A DNA stretch of 36,933 bases from Ophryocystis elektroscirrha (taxonomy: Eukaryota > Apicomplexa > Conoidasida > Neogregarinorida > Ophryocystidae): NCBI GenBank assembly GCA_030141585.1, contig JAQIFP010000055.1:1785-38717 (forward strand), written 5' to 3'. Shown one piece after another: positions 1-13,328 of this stretch (positions are counted from its first letter, which is position 1; each line of letters opens with the position of its first letter). The notes under the pieces are model-generated. The model was not told the origin of the DNA, made no database searches, and saw only the letters and a list, made by a program, of their open reading frames with translations. The position numbers and the translations under genes were made by a program.

Positions 1-423
1 ATATATATATATGATATATACACATAATATATACGCAAATATATACACATGGTATATACACATGATATATACGCTACGAATATTTTTATTAGTAATATAC
101 CTTTGACTGAGTATAATTTTCACGGTCAACTTTAAGAGGGAGATCATCAGAGTCAACAACACCCTTAACAAAGTTTGCCCATCCTGGTAACAGTTCATAA
201 ACAGAATCCGTGATAAGGACTCGTTTAGAATACAGTTTAATAGAGTCTTGATTTTTATTGAAATAGGCAGACCATTGACTAGCTGTAGATCTTTTTGGAA
301 TATATATAAGAGCCTGTATTTTATTAATTAATTAATTAAAATTGCAATTTATCTTAAATACTGGTAATTTTTTTTTCTTATATAATAAATAAGATAATTA
401 AATATCATGAATATTAATTCAAC

Positions 424-470
<47 letters not shown>

Positions 471-1847
471 TACACTGCAAATTTAATAAATTACTTTGAA
501 TTGAATATCTCCTTCTACTGTGAAATGTGAGTAAGTCAATGGCTCGTCACGGTTTCCTAAGGACTTATAGAATTGTATATATTCCTCTTCACTAATCTCG
601 TCTTTTGGACGTGTCCAAATAGGTTTCTGCATATTTAGCAATTCCCAATTTCTGTAATATAATAATTTATATTAGGTTTTACTTATTAGTATCCACGTTT
701 TCTTTGGATTCAGTGTCTATCGTTGAGTTTTTATCTTCCGAAGAAGTTTCGTCTTTTACTTTGTCTTCAGGAACCGGTTCCGGTTTAATGTCATCATTCT
801 CTTTAATTTTATCTTGAACACTCCTTAAATAAATAGGGAAATTGACATATTGGTTATATCTGAGTATATGATTCTTGACAACATCAACTTCATAGAATTC
901 GCTAGCGTCTTCTTTCAAATTGATGGTTATTCTGGTTCCTCTTTGAAGTGTATTTCCTCTTGGATCTTTGACGACGGTGTAAGATCCTTTAACATTTGAT
1001 TTCCATATATATTGATGTTTATCTTTATCTGATTTTGACGTTACTGTTACTTGATCTCCAACTAAGAATGCTGAATAAAATCCAACACCAAATTGTCCGA
1101 TTAAATTCAAATCTCCCGCTGAAAAATATGAAAAATCAAAAAAATAATAAAACCTACTTTCTTTTAATGTTTTTAGGAAATTTGCTGTTCCAGAATTAGC
1201 AATCGTTCCCAAATTGTTGATTAATTCCTCTTTTGTTAATCCTATACCGTTGTCTTGAATTGTAATAGTTTTAGCTTCTTTGTCTAGCTCAATATATATA
1301 CTGAGAGGAGATTCATTTTCGGGAACGGTTTCTTCTTCTACTAATGTATGAAATCTTTGTTTCTCTAAAGCGTCTGCTGCATTTGAGATAAGCTCTCTAA
1401 GAAAAACTTCTCGATTTGAATACAACGAATTAACTATTATGTCCATTAATTTTGTTACTTCGGTTTGAAACTGGTATGATTCCTCATTTTGTCGGATAAC
1501 TTCTTGGTCTCCTTCAGAAAACTCATCTCTACAATTTAAACCATGTATACTAGTCGTAATATATATATATATACATGTTTATATATTTATATGTTTATAT
1601 ATATACATGTTTATAAATACATATTTATATATATATACATATTTATATATATATATATATATATGTTTTTATATATATATAATTATATATATACATGTTT
1701 ATATAATTATATGATTATATATATACATGTTTATATATATATATATATATATATCAAATAATTTTTTTCAATTATTTTATAAAAAAATAAAAATATAAAA
1801 TTGTCTATAATGCATTGTATGGCCATATATTTGAATATAATTTTTGG

Positions 1848-1888
<41 letters not shown>

Positions 1889-2118
1889 AGTAAATAGTAT
1901 TTCTTTTTGGAAAAAAATTTGCATCTATTACTTGAGTATGTTTAGAATGTAAGAATGATCTATAAAACAATTAACCTTGCTTATGAAAGCATTGCAAGAT
2001 TTGTATATAAATAAAAAAAAAACTTGAGTAGGCTACATTACCTAATAGTTTCTATTGTTGAAGCTTTGCTACACGTTATAAAAGCGCAAAGAAGTAATAA
2101 TAAAGAATATATGTTCAT
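1..2118 (-). CDS. HSP90B1: Endoplasmin (ER HSP90/GRP94), 5' part; 3' end lies outside the window
   Basis: ATP-dependent HSP90 chaperone of the ER lumen. Exons read on the minus strand: 2042-2118, 1158-1528, 683-1118, 495-651, 101-313; all phases agree and give 418 codons. Exon 1 encodes a hydrophobic signal peptide ([13 protein letters not shown]...), which is why I call the ER form rather than the cytosolic one. Exons 2-3 hold the N-terminal ATPase: [20 protein letters not shown] and [14 protein letters not shown] charged linker rich in E, K and D follows, then the middle domain ([54 protein letters not shown]). Introns are 513, 39, 31 and 181 nt. A donor after base 101 (GTATAT) leads to exons beyond the window, so any C-terminal retention signal is not visible. 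The apparent stop at 679 falls inside the 31-nt intron and is not real. The start codon is only 72 nt downstream of the preceding gene's stop. Confidence 0.93.
427..465. repeat. (TA)n microsatellite in GRP94 intron
   Basis: Uninterrupted TA dinucleotide run inside the 181-nt intron 314-494. Confidence 0.95.
1556..1885. repeat. TA-rich satellite block in GRP94 intron 1
   Basis: Irregular tandem copies of a TATATATATACATGTTTATA-like motif up to about 1755, then pure (TA)n at 1851-1885. It accounts for much of the 513-nt first intron (1529-2041). Confidence 0.85.
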
Positions 2119-2190
2119 GTCTACAATTAGTCCACACCTGAAATACCTACTTTTAAGCTCAATGTACTCCAGGACAAATAATTTTCAGAT

Positions 2191-4608
2191 TTATTTTTTA
2201 AATTGTTTGTTACATATAATTTCATAAATTGTGTATCGATAACACGCTAGTAAAAAACGTAAAAAAGGTTTGAGTAAATTGCGGCTAAATAAAATTACTG
2301 CAAATATAACGCAAAATACATTAATACATACGGACAACAGAAAAGAGGGAAACATAAAACTAATTACAGTTAAGAAAATTAGTGCGTAATTATGAACTGT
2401 AATATTTATTTTTATATATATATTAAGCGTATTTAATATAAATTTACTAACATGAGTTGTCCATCTGTGTAAACTAACAAATTCTGATGGCATATAATTA
2501 CATATTATAAATTCAAGTAATGTCTTTAATGCTTCAGTGGAATCTAGTTTAGACAATAATATCTGAATTTGATCGTTAACTTGATTTTTATGTATGGACG
2601 GCATTTTGTCTTTATAGCTAGGGGTTATTGATGATTCGCTTAAGTTGCTTAGCATTTTATTATTATTTTGAACGATGTGATTATTTTTTTTTTCTTGGTA
2701 GCTTTCATTCTTATCTGACTGTAACTCATCATTATTGTTATCAATTTCTAACTCAGCTTTTTGATGAGCTTTTAAAGTTTCTAGTGTATTTTTGTATGTA
2801 CTCGCGTTTTTAATGTCAAATATTGTTGATCTTCGGTAAGATAAAAAACGTATTCTCCCATTTTCAAACCTGAATACACGTTTTTTAGCATTTTTTTTAA
2901 TAGAGTATTTTTTATTTGAGTCAATTAAAGGTAATCTTATCAAACGTGTACGTCTATGTTTGATGTCATAATTTGCTAATGTTTTATTTTTTGTCATTCT
3001 GCGTAATTTAGCTCCCAGGTCTTCTACTGAATCTATTGTCGTATTATGTATGCCAGAAATATTTTTTTCAAGTTTCAAAATGACTTCTTTTTGACATTCT
3101 GCGTCTTGAGTTATATCGAATATATCAGATATTTTGATAACTTCGTTTATAAAATTATTTGGTTGGTTGTTGAAATCATCTAACAGTGTTTGTATCTTAT
3201 TTTGACCTTTAGTATAAATTTTACGCTTTATCTCATATGATGCCCAACAAAACCCAAAGAAGATTACGGTATGGTTATATGGTGTAAATAATAAAATGAA
3301 TAATAGTAAATAAAACCCAATTATAGATTTAAATGAATTTAATTTATATAATTCAACTAAAATATTTATTATATTGCTGAAATAATCGTTATACAGGCAA
3401 TAACAATATTTCAGACGTTTCAATGTATCTGCAATAGGCTCTTCCAATTCAACTTCTTTAAATGTTGATAAATTTAGGTTGGGATATGTTGAATCTAATA
3501 ATTGTGTATTATAACCATGCCGCATATCTAATTCAGGTAATAGTGAATTTATTTCTTGATGGATTACTGGCTTATATGGTAGCGCATATGCTGGGAAACT
3601 TTTGAATAATGAATTAAATTTTGTCGCGCAATGTATGCCTATACTAAGAGTATAATCGTTATATCGAGGCAAATTATAATCATTAATTCCTATCGGTGTG
3701 TAAGGTAATTTAAACATATATATCAAATCCAATTTACCTACTTTCTAAAAACACAATTATATATTTAAAAAAAAGACAAATAAATTGAATAATATTTTGT
3801 AAATATTGTGAAATAAATTATTTATTTATAACTTATTTAATATATATATATATATTTGTATATATGTATATATATTTATATATATTTGTGTATATAAATA
3901 TATGTATATATATTTATATATATTTGTGTATATAAATATATGTATATATATATATATAGATATATTTAAATATAATTATACAAAGTATATTTATTTATAA
4001 AGTTATAATTATTTATTTTGACTAACCAAAAGATGATCGGGAGTATAACTATAAGAACCAAGTATCTCATCTACTGTGCTTGGCAAAGCTTTATCACAAT
4101 GTACTAATTTGAAGTATATATGTGACAATGGATGATTGATATCAAACTTAATGTCCCATATATTGTTAAAATTGTTTTTTGATAACTCCAAATTTATCTC
4201 ATTAATATCTGGTTTTGGAACATATTGAATACTTTCTGATGAGCTACGGGTACTTTTTTTATTTAGTTGTACATGTTTTTCAACTTCGGTGAATCGACTC
4301 AGCAGATCAGATAATAATAAATCAGTTAAAGGAAAAGTAGGAAAACTATATACAACTTTATCGTCTATGCAAATCATTAAATACAAATGCACAATATATT
4401 TGTATATATGAGACCTCCATAGTTGTAATTGATTGGTACGTTTTCTTGACTTGAATAAATCTGCTTTCAATGCAGCTGTACTCCAAATTGTGTAGTTTAA
4501 GTTCAAGTCATTTACACATATTGCTGTTTCTAAATATCCTTGGCGTTTCTCTGAATCTGCCGCTGAGTCATCATAAAAACAGCTTATTGAAGAATACTTT
4601 TTCTTCAT
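2191..4608 (-). CDS. C2-like domain protein with two membrane hairpins (possibly MCTP-like)
   Basis: Two exons: 4027-4608 (194 codons from ATG) and 2191-3744 (517 codons plus stop), 711 residues if joined. The join uses a weak donor GTTAGT at 4026 and acceptor TTTTTAG at 3745; both sides are phase 0, and exon 2 has no good ATG at its own start. Exon 1 ends in a C2-like pattern (IWDIKFDINHPL, then LVHCD, then DEILGSY), suggesting a membrane-binding fold. Exon 2 has a hydrophobic hairpin at about residues 334-365, a basic middle (KKNAKKRVFRF), and a second hairpin at about 644-679 near the C terminus. C2 followed by two C-terminal hairpins recalls MCTP membrane-tethering proteins, but I see no certain family signature. 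Alternatively these are two separate genes: a 199-residue C2 protein (stop at 4009) and a membrane protein starting near 3717. Function is inferred only from architecture. Confidence 0.6.
3861..3951. repeat. 38-bp tandem repeat, about 2.4 copies
   Basis: A 38-bp unit beginning TATATGTATATATATTTATA starts at 3861 and again at 3899, with a partial third copy from 3937. It sits in the putative 282-nt intron of the C2-like gene. Confidence 0.85.
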
Positions 4609-4757
4609 TTATAAACAAAACTAAGTCAACATTCACAGAAAAAAAAAAAAAAATCTCTATAACTAATTATTTAATTTTCTAGTGTAAAGGATAATTGAGA
4701 AAAATTAGATCACAGAAAGTAATTCTAGTATAATAGCGAAAATAAATATATAAAGCA

Positions 4758-5331
4758 CTAAAAAATTTTTAGTAAAGGCTTGATTGAGTTTTGTGCGCTC
4801 AATAGACACTCAGCAACATTTAAATTTACATTCAACTTTTGCGCCAGTTTTTTATGATTGTCATCTAAAGTAACTTTTTTCCCCATAGCATCAATTGGTA
4901 GCAAACTACTCCATTCTTTTTTAGTACAATCTTTTGGAACTTGTATAAATGTACAAATTAACGCTGAAAGCGGCAAACTCTGATATTTTATATTCAATCA
5001 TCTAACATTCTTACAAATTTTCGTTTCATAACGATTAAATGGCAAGCTTGAGGAAAGACAATTAAATGACTATTCTCAAAATGTGAAGCCACCATTTTCG
5101 ATGCTTCAACAGGAATCACTTTATCCTTGCTCCCACATATTACTAATACTGGAACATTAGATTGATTAACCTACATGTGCCAAAAAGCATCATAGTCGAG
5201 CCTAGATACACATAATAACTTATATTAACATGATAAACTGTATTTGCTAAGGCTAATAATAGTAACAACGATGACGCTTTATAATTATTATTATTATTAT
5301 TATTATTCATTTATTATTATTATTATTATTC

Positions 5332-5370
<39 letters not shown>

Positions 5371-6908
5371 TTTATACTATATATTGTATTGTATATAATT
5401 TTATTAGCTTAGAAAACCTTTTTGAAGATTTTAGTTGCATTGATGAGAGGCACACCAACAACAGAACCTAAAGTCGCTTGAATAGTTCCTTTTCGAACAA
5501 ATAGCTGCCAAAATTGATAATTGTATAAATAGTTAGCGGATTCGTCATTTAATCCTTGCTGTTTTAAGTTCTATAAAAGAGATGAATGCAATTATATATG
5601 AATACTTTACATCAATAATTGTTTCACGACGATACAAAGCTGGGCGAAAAATAACAGGGACACATGGTATGCAGAACTGAAACATTCGAAGCAGAGAAAC
5701 CATGCGTTTTTTTTTCTTATCTTTGATAACCCCAGCTGAAGATATAAGAATTAAATGGTCAACTTTATCAGAATTTAATTCGGTAAATCTTGATGCCAAA
5801 ACCCCACCTAGATATGAATTATTACATAACTTTAACATAGTTTACATAATGCAGAGAATAGTTATACAATAAATGGTTTTTTATTCAATAGTCATTAGTC
5901 TAATGACTTTACACGTGTATCTGTTACCAATTAATCAAGAAGTATCTTTTCACAGCAAGTAATAAAGATGTCAACAAAATTAGTAAGTAGCATTGTGTAT
6001 ATACTCATATAACTGAGGTTTAACAATAGTTATATTATTTGCAAAATGTTATTTTATATGTTACCTAGAGAAAATCCAACCACGTTAATATTCCGTTCAT
6101 TTAGACCTAAATGTTGTAACAACTCATTCGCTTGCTAAAAAAATAAATTACAGATTTATTTATTTCCTACAAATATATAAAAATCCGTACTATGGTACTT
6201 CGGCTTTTTGAAAACTTTATCTATCAATGGCAAGGATTGGTGTAAGTTGTTATTTCTGGGTTGCTGAGACAATCCATGCCCATATAGATCTGTGAAATAA
6301 TATAAGTAACAGACATCAATAATCTACAAGTGCAATCTTTATAGCTTTGCGTGTTTATATAAATAACATTATTTAGATGATAAATATCCACAATAAACGT
6401 TATATAATGAAAATTTAATGAACTTTTGTAATATAAATATGCACTGAATGTTATTTATTGCTTATTAGCTGTAAATAGTAGCTAATCGTTTATTTGTTAT
6501 GAACTAAAAATAATTATGTTCTTATATATTATTGGTAAAGTATGCATTATATGTGAAAAATTACCAAAAGTAATAAGACATAGATCTAACGTTTTGAGTA
6601 TTTCAGCTATATTATTAAAGGTTTCCATAGATGCATTCATGCCATGAAAAAATAAAATCTAAAATATTTACATTCACAAAAATGCTTACAATGGGGTATT
6701 CTTTCTTTCCGTATAACTGATAATTAATTATACCATATTTTCCCACAAATGTACTTCGATATTTTATGGGATATTTGTAACCTTTAGGCAGATATTTTTT
6801 ACGAAATACATAATCTGATATGGGATAATCTACAGACACTGATCGGTCTGATGAAAATTTCACATTTTCATTTAATCCATTGGAATTTATATTGCTCGGC
6901 ACAACCAT
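4758..6908 (-). CDS. Alpha/beta hydrolase, 8 exons, complete catalytic triad
   Basis: Serine hydrolase of unknown substrate, 409 residues. Exons in order: 6690-6908, 6565-6658, 6171-6289, 6065-6134, 5611-5807, 5418-5570, 5015-5170, 4758-4979. All phases agree and total 1,230 nt. Visible motifs: an oxyanion region YPIILFFHGMNAS, then ITFDLYGHGLS, the nucleophile elbow GFSLGG (Ser166), LVICGSKDKVIP (Asp300) and PQACHLIVMKR (His328). The elbow glycine codon is split by an intron (exon ends CTAG, next begins GTGGGG). Introns are 31, 275, 36, 257, 40, 247 and 35 nt; the 247-nt one carries an (ATT)n run. The last exon is joined through a 35-nt intron (4980-5014) with donor GTAAGA; without splicing, the reading would stop 7 codons later at 4994. 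The C-terminal 70 residues past the fold are unassigned. The fold is certain; lipase, esterase or other activity is not resolvable. Confidence 0.88.
5284..5368. repeat. (ATT)n trinucleotide run
   Basis: ATT/TTA trinucleotides interrupted by two or three CATTT steps, inside hydrolase intron 5171-5417. Confidence 0.9.
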
Positions 6909-7042
6909 TCAAACTTAAATGTCATGACTTAAAAAAATAATATTTTTATAATGTTCCAGTACAGTATTTTTTTTCGAACAGATAACAAACAAAAAACTAA
7001 GTCTTAAATAATGGAAATTTTGCATAATTTAATAAATACTTT

Positions 7043-10000
7043 TTATTGCTCCAAATTTACGAATACTGGTGAATGTAAGTCATCGATATATTTGTGCGTA
7101 TAACGTGATAATGCATGCTGTGCTAATTGTAGATCACATTGAAGTATGTCAGCGTATAATTCATTGTACTCTATTAAATATAATAATAATAAATAGTATT
7201 TTTCACTTTGTATAAAATCATTGGCATTTTCAAGAATATTGATTAAATATTCAATAATTTGCTTATAATATTTTTTGTCGGAATATTGTATCATTATTAA
7301 ATAAATTTCAAATAAATAATCCATTGTTATAGAATGGCAAAACGATTCAAATATTTGTAACCATAACTCCTGTTTCAAATGATTCAACCATATTTTTTTA
7401 GTGATCATTACAATTGTTGATTTTAAATAAAGCATGTTTATGTTTTTTGTATTATTTACCCAATATATTAATTTTTTAACAAAAAAGAAAATGTCGTTTG
7501 AAGTACGATCAGATTCTTCTAAATTATAAGTTAATACATAAAATGTGCTATATGGGAAATATAGCCAATTTAAATCATCTAATTCATTTAATATATCATA
7601 TATTAATTGATTCGTTTTTTTTGAGATTATTAAATTATTCTTTGTATAATTAAATTTCTCGAATATACCATTTTGTTTGGTACCCGAATTATCAAGATTT
7701 TTATTAATGATTTGTTGTAGAAAAAGTAATAATAAATGATCGTTTAGAAGAATGTGATTATTCGGATGAATTTTATATTGATAGTATTTACATAGTTGCA
7801 TTTTGTCAATAGTTTCGCTGGATTTATGACTTTCTTCATATTTTATATATTTGGATGCAAATTTTAAAAGCGCTTGATATGATTTATACTCTAGAAAGCT
7901 ATCATGTAAACTATCAAGAACAATAAACTGGGATAGCTCTATAATGAAGTGCTTCAATAATTCATAATTTTGCACTAATTGCACTATGGAACCTATGTAT
8001 ATAAATTTCAAGACAGGATCGTTGATTACAGTATATAATTGATGAAGCCAACTTGTATCTGGTAAGTGATATACTTTAAAAACATCATTGAATAATAAAG
8101 ACAAATAAGAATAAACATAATTAGTATCTGTTTTTATATATTCCATAATATTCCGATATAGTGTATTTATATACAAATCCTGGTCTTTTTCATCTTTAAC
8201 AATTATACTGAGTATATATGGAACATAATTTACATGATTTTTAATTGTATAATCAAGGGTATGTAAAATAAGTGTTTGATTGCTGTAAAATATATTGTAA
8301 AGTATGGCAAACGTCTCGTAGAGTAAACAATTATTACACGTTACAGTACATACTGTATATTCTTTATCACTTAAAGAAAGTTTATTCTTCAGCATATCAA
8401 ATATAGTTTTATTTGCATCATCCAAAGTATCTTTATCTTTTATTATATAATAAAAATAATTATTCATGTGTTTTGTTTTGGTTGGTATATTATCAGTAAT
8501 TGCTGTATAGTGAAGAATATGTAAAATTCCTTTTACGTGGGAACCTAATATAACATATAATTGCTGTAAAGGATGAACTAGAAGAGAGTTTTCGTGAATA
8601 AACTGATATGAAAAGAGTTTTTTTAGTTGATCTGTAATGTCTTCTTTCATTTGAGACGGCAGCTGAAATAACCAAGAATATCGATTTGGAGATATACATG
8701 CATTTCGTAACTGTATGAAATCAGAAAATATTTCTATTACGAATATAACTAAAAATTGAGCGAGAATATACGAATGAAATTTTCTAACAGAATGTACATA
8801 TACGGGATTATCATTGGAATGTCCAATGTAAGGATTCTTTTGACTAATAATATATTCTTGGTATATAATGTTAAGCAAGTACAGAATGTGTATAGATGAA
8901 GTATGCCATATACTGAAATCAATTGTAATATTGTCGGCAAACTTTTTCAACGCACTTTCAAGAACTTTGAATATTTTGAATGCTAATAAACTGACATTAC
9001 AAGTGGTTTTTCTTTCTATTAAAAGTAATAATAAATCATAGATCGATAATAAAGAAATAGAGTTATCATAAACTACGTCATTTATATAATTCTGTGTGTC
9101 TTTAGACCATTGCTGTATAAGACTTGTATCTGTTACATTTTGTAATAACAAGCATCTATAGTTTTTGCTCAATAATAATATTTTGGATGGTGTAAACCAG
9201 AACCCTCCTAATATATTATCATAAAAGTCGATATTTAATAGGGGTATTCGATTAATTTGTATATATATGTTTTCATTCACCACGTCATATTGAACACAAT
9301 ATGTTTGCCTTACTCCTTTTTCGTTTTTTGAATGCAGTAATATCACTGGATATATGTGTGTTATATCGTATTTAATTGAGTTCTCTAACTCCACTTCATT
9401 CATCTTTTTTTGAAGCCATTGATTATTCGAATAACCAATATATAATATACAGCAGTTCTCAGAAGATGTAATCTATAATGAATATAAAGTAAATATATAA
9501 TATAAAGAATGACAATAGTTATAAAAGATGTGCCTATATATGGTTTTGTATTTTCTTACATATATTATTACTCCTATAGTTGGATATCTATTATTATATC
9601 TTATGTTATATGTATGCTATTTTATAAAAAGTGATATATTTTTCTATATAAACTAATATACGTACATTTAATTATTATAATATGTTTTATGTAAAATAGA
9701 AATAAATATAATTTAGTGTACCAGAAACCCCATTGTGGGGTGTTCAATATAATAACTGGTAATATGGGCTATATTGAATCCAGGTCTAGAAAAAACATAC
9801 TGATATATACAGTTAATTTCTGAATAAATTTGAAGAATTAAAATGGCGTTTTGACAAAGAAATGTTCCAATAACACTTTGAGTATATTTGCATATTATAA
9901 GCTGTATTTTTAATAATTGTCCTATGGTTGGGTTGGAAGACCATAGTAAACGTTTTAAAGATATTTTGTCAGTAAATTTAGAGTATAAAACTTGCTGGGT

Positions 10001-11581
10001 ATTTTTAAGACCAACTATCAGAATATAAGTGTACGGTTGTTGACATAATTCATAAATAGAGCATGCAGAAATTACATCTTTGTAATTATGATGCGCAATT
10101 AAAATTAAGGTATTTAATTTTGTGCACCCTATTACATACAACATTCCTGATCTGGTTCCAACAGAAAATACACATTGATACGTGGAATGTGTACATATAT
10201 ACAAAGACTGTATATAATCCATAGCATCTTCATTATTATTAATTAAACTACACACTGATTTAAGTGCTACTATTTGCTTCCATTGACCATATAATGATAC
10301 ATCTGTTTGAGGAACGTCCTCCATCTTATTGTATGATTCGTACAAACTTATGAAGCCACATGATGTTCCAAATATAAGCCAGTTGGTACTAGTACTGTTT
10401 TGAGTAATTGCATAAGCTGTTATGGTAAGATCATTTTCCGTATAGGAAGGAAGAGGTGCTTGATATGAAAGACCTTTAGTTATATGAACAAAACATATTT
10501 TATTTGTAACTTGAGTATATAAAGGGAATTTACTGTAAAGTAAAGTATTCAATAAATTATTCTTTGTCATATATGTGCATCTTTGTGTAGATATACCAGA
10601 TAAATGTTGATTTAAGATTTTACTTTCATTGAAAATATTATTTATTGTCATTGATTCTTTAGAGTCATTTTTTCCTGACTGCCGAATAGTAGGTACAAAA
10701 TTTAATAGTACTGATTGCAGAATGGGTGGCGAAGAGTTTGTTTTGTGTGGAATTATATGATCGTCAAGATATGCATTAGACTCACTATTATTATTTTGAG
10801 AACAGTCATTGGATATTTGTTTACTACTAGATTTATTTTCGGAAAAGCTTTCTGGTTCAAAGCTTTGGGACTTTTTCACATCACAGGATTCATCATTGTT
10901 GTTACTTGGTGATAATAAAAAGTTTGTCTCATTAGACTTTGTTTCTGTATATCCTGATATAATGCCGAACGGAGGAGATTTTTTTAAGTCTATTACATCT
11001 TGAACAATGTTATCAGTTGCTTTAGATGTTATTTTATTACTACCTGAATCCGAATATTTTTTGGACAACTCTTTTATACTATAACTGTTCGAAATAAACT
11101 CATTATTCATTGAATATGGTGAATTCAATATTTCTGAATTTACTTTTTCATTATCTATATTGTTTGAGGGGGAGGGGGGTGCAACAGATTTATTACGAAA
11201 ATCTGAAAAATCACGATTTTTATCAGAAGTGACGTTGAATGGGAGATTTTGTGATAGTTCAATTGGAAACACTCCAGTTTCTAGCATATAACCAGAATTT
11301 TCCAGTACAATTTTGTCAGTTTTACGAGATTTATACTCGTGTACACTGCTAGCGTCTGAGTAATAAACTTTTGGATTATATTTATGATTTTTAGTAATCT
11401 CTTTACTATCTGTATTTTTAGTACATATACTGTTTTGATATTCTAGCCAAAGATTGTCAAATGTTAAGGAACTTTTTATTAAATCCTCTGATGATTTTTT
11501 TACGGTTTCAGATAGATAATAATCTAAAAAATCTGTAGACTGTAATTCGGATTGCTGAGTTGTTTGTTGATCCTGTGACAT
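7043..11581 (-). CDS. Large beta-propeller plus alpha-solenoid-like protein (vesicle-coat/tether type, perhaps VPS8-like)
   Basis: Two long exons, 9722-11581 and 7043-9472, joined phase 0 over a 249-nt intron (donor GTACAC, acceptor CATTATAG), give 1,429 residues. Residues 1 to about 340 are polar and Ser/Asn-rich, probably disordered. From about 380 to 680 there are repeated short beta-strand segments (NWLIFGTSCGFISLYES, VFSVGTRSGMLYVIGC, CCILYIGYSNNQWL) typical of a WD-like propeller. The remaining 700 residues are Leu/Ile/Tyr-rich helices suggesting a solenoid. Propeller followed by solenoid is the plan of HOPS/CORVET subunits, coat proteins and scaffold nucleoporins. No C-terminal RING is present, so VPS8 is only one option. 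The join is supported because the second exon stays open 23 codons upstream of its first ATG and resumes a propeller-like strand. I do not recognise a specific family. Confidence 0.6.
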
Positions 11582-11810
11582 TTATCTTGAGTCCATTATA
11601 AAGCATATAAAACTACATATACGGATTAAGAGGAGTAAGAAATTTTGATTAGTAACACATATATAGTCACTCAATTTTAACCCAATGTAAATATTAAATA
11701 AAAACCAAAAAAAAATACAGGACTGAAACCTATTATAATTAATTATGTATACATAGAGTAATTTTTTAGCAATTCAAAAAAATATTTTTTTAAAGATATA
11801 CTATGCAGAA

Positions 11811-12246
11811 CTACTCTGATGATATACGAGAATGGTATGCAGAATTTCGTGGGGATTTCCGTGGTTGCGAATCCGTATCACAGCAAATAGAAAAATTGTT
11901 GCTAAGCAATACTTCAGGGTTACTCTGCAAAATACATTTGCTTTCATTTCCCTTAGGTGCATCATCCAAATCTGAGCGAGGCATTTTTTGATTTATCAAT
12001 ATATCATAAATTGTAGGGCCCCAATCACCCCATGATTCAAGTCGTGGACACTCCGTGTGATTTGTATTATAAGGTTGTGCAAATAAAGCGTGTGTCCATG
12101 ATGGCTTCAATAAGCCAACAGAGGCTGCTGGTCGATCGTCAATCAATATGTCCCCTAAATTAAAAACTTATATTCAATATACAGACATATGCAATTATAT
12201 CAAATATTATAGAAATATATACACAAAAGATATATCATAACTCTTA

Positions 12247-12292
<46 letters not shown>

Positions 12293-13292
12293 TAAATTAT
12301 ATTAATATATAACTTTAATTATAACTAAAAATGAATATATACCTTTAACAAGAGTCTTATCGTGCGTTAATATAGTCTTATACTTCCATTCAGCCCCCAA
12401 ATGTTTCTCTACCCATGTAATTTTTTCAAACGAAGATCGAGCAGTGTGTTTAAAATCCGGAGTTGTTACTATAAATACTGTCAAGCCCATAGAAACCATA
12501 TCGTTGATAGCCTCTATTGCTCCTTCTATAGGTTCCATAGATAACCAAAATTCTAATGACTTATACAATGTTTCAATATACCATTTAATGACGTTAAATG
12601 CAATATAGGACCACGATATTGATCTTCATAATTTAATTCACTGTAAAAATTTTTTTCACAAATTTCTAATATATATATATATATATATTTTAAATAATGT
12701 AACATATATACATATATATATATATATAATTTTAAAAATATATTGAAAAGAAATTTAATTTTATTATATACAATTATAATGTTAATTAAGAGTTTTGTTA
12801 AAATATTTATTATTATGTAGCTAAACAATTAAATTAAAGACTAACCCTTTAAATACACAGATATGTATAATATGTTATATATACGTATATATAGGACAAT
12901 TTTAAATAAACGTATATACATTTTATATATATAGTAAATAGAATATATAAAATGAAAAAATTATTATTATTCAAACAAATATAACATGTCCGTGTGTATA
13001 GATGTTTGCATAAATTAATATTTATAAGTAATTACATTTTAAATTCTTTTCGATGAAGCGGAGGTACAATGTTGATCTGTGGATGATGTAATTTCATGAG
13101 TTTTTCGAATTGAAGTTCCCAATTTACTAAAGTGTTATCCATATCAACAAGAACCAGAGGCGAATCTATATTAAAGTCAATATTATACAGGCTATAGTTG
13201 CCATTACAAATAAATAATTTTCAATGTTTTTAATATACAGTAAATATGTATAATTATGTAGACTGTTCTATAATTAAATGTAATACGCTTAA

Positions 13293-13328
<36 letters not shown>

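Noticed and set aside
679..1446. GRP94 appears truncated by a stop at 679 and to contain an extra 13-residue insertion
   Set aside because: A 31-nt intron (652-682) and a 39-nt intron (1119-1157) with good ends restore the conserved HSP90 sequence in phase.
4758..4997. Separate small gene on the minus strand
   Set aside because: It has only a TTG start and joins in phase, through a 35-nt GTAAGA...ATCAG intron, to the alpha/beta hydrolase as its last exon.
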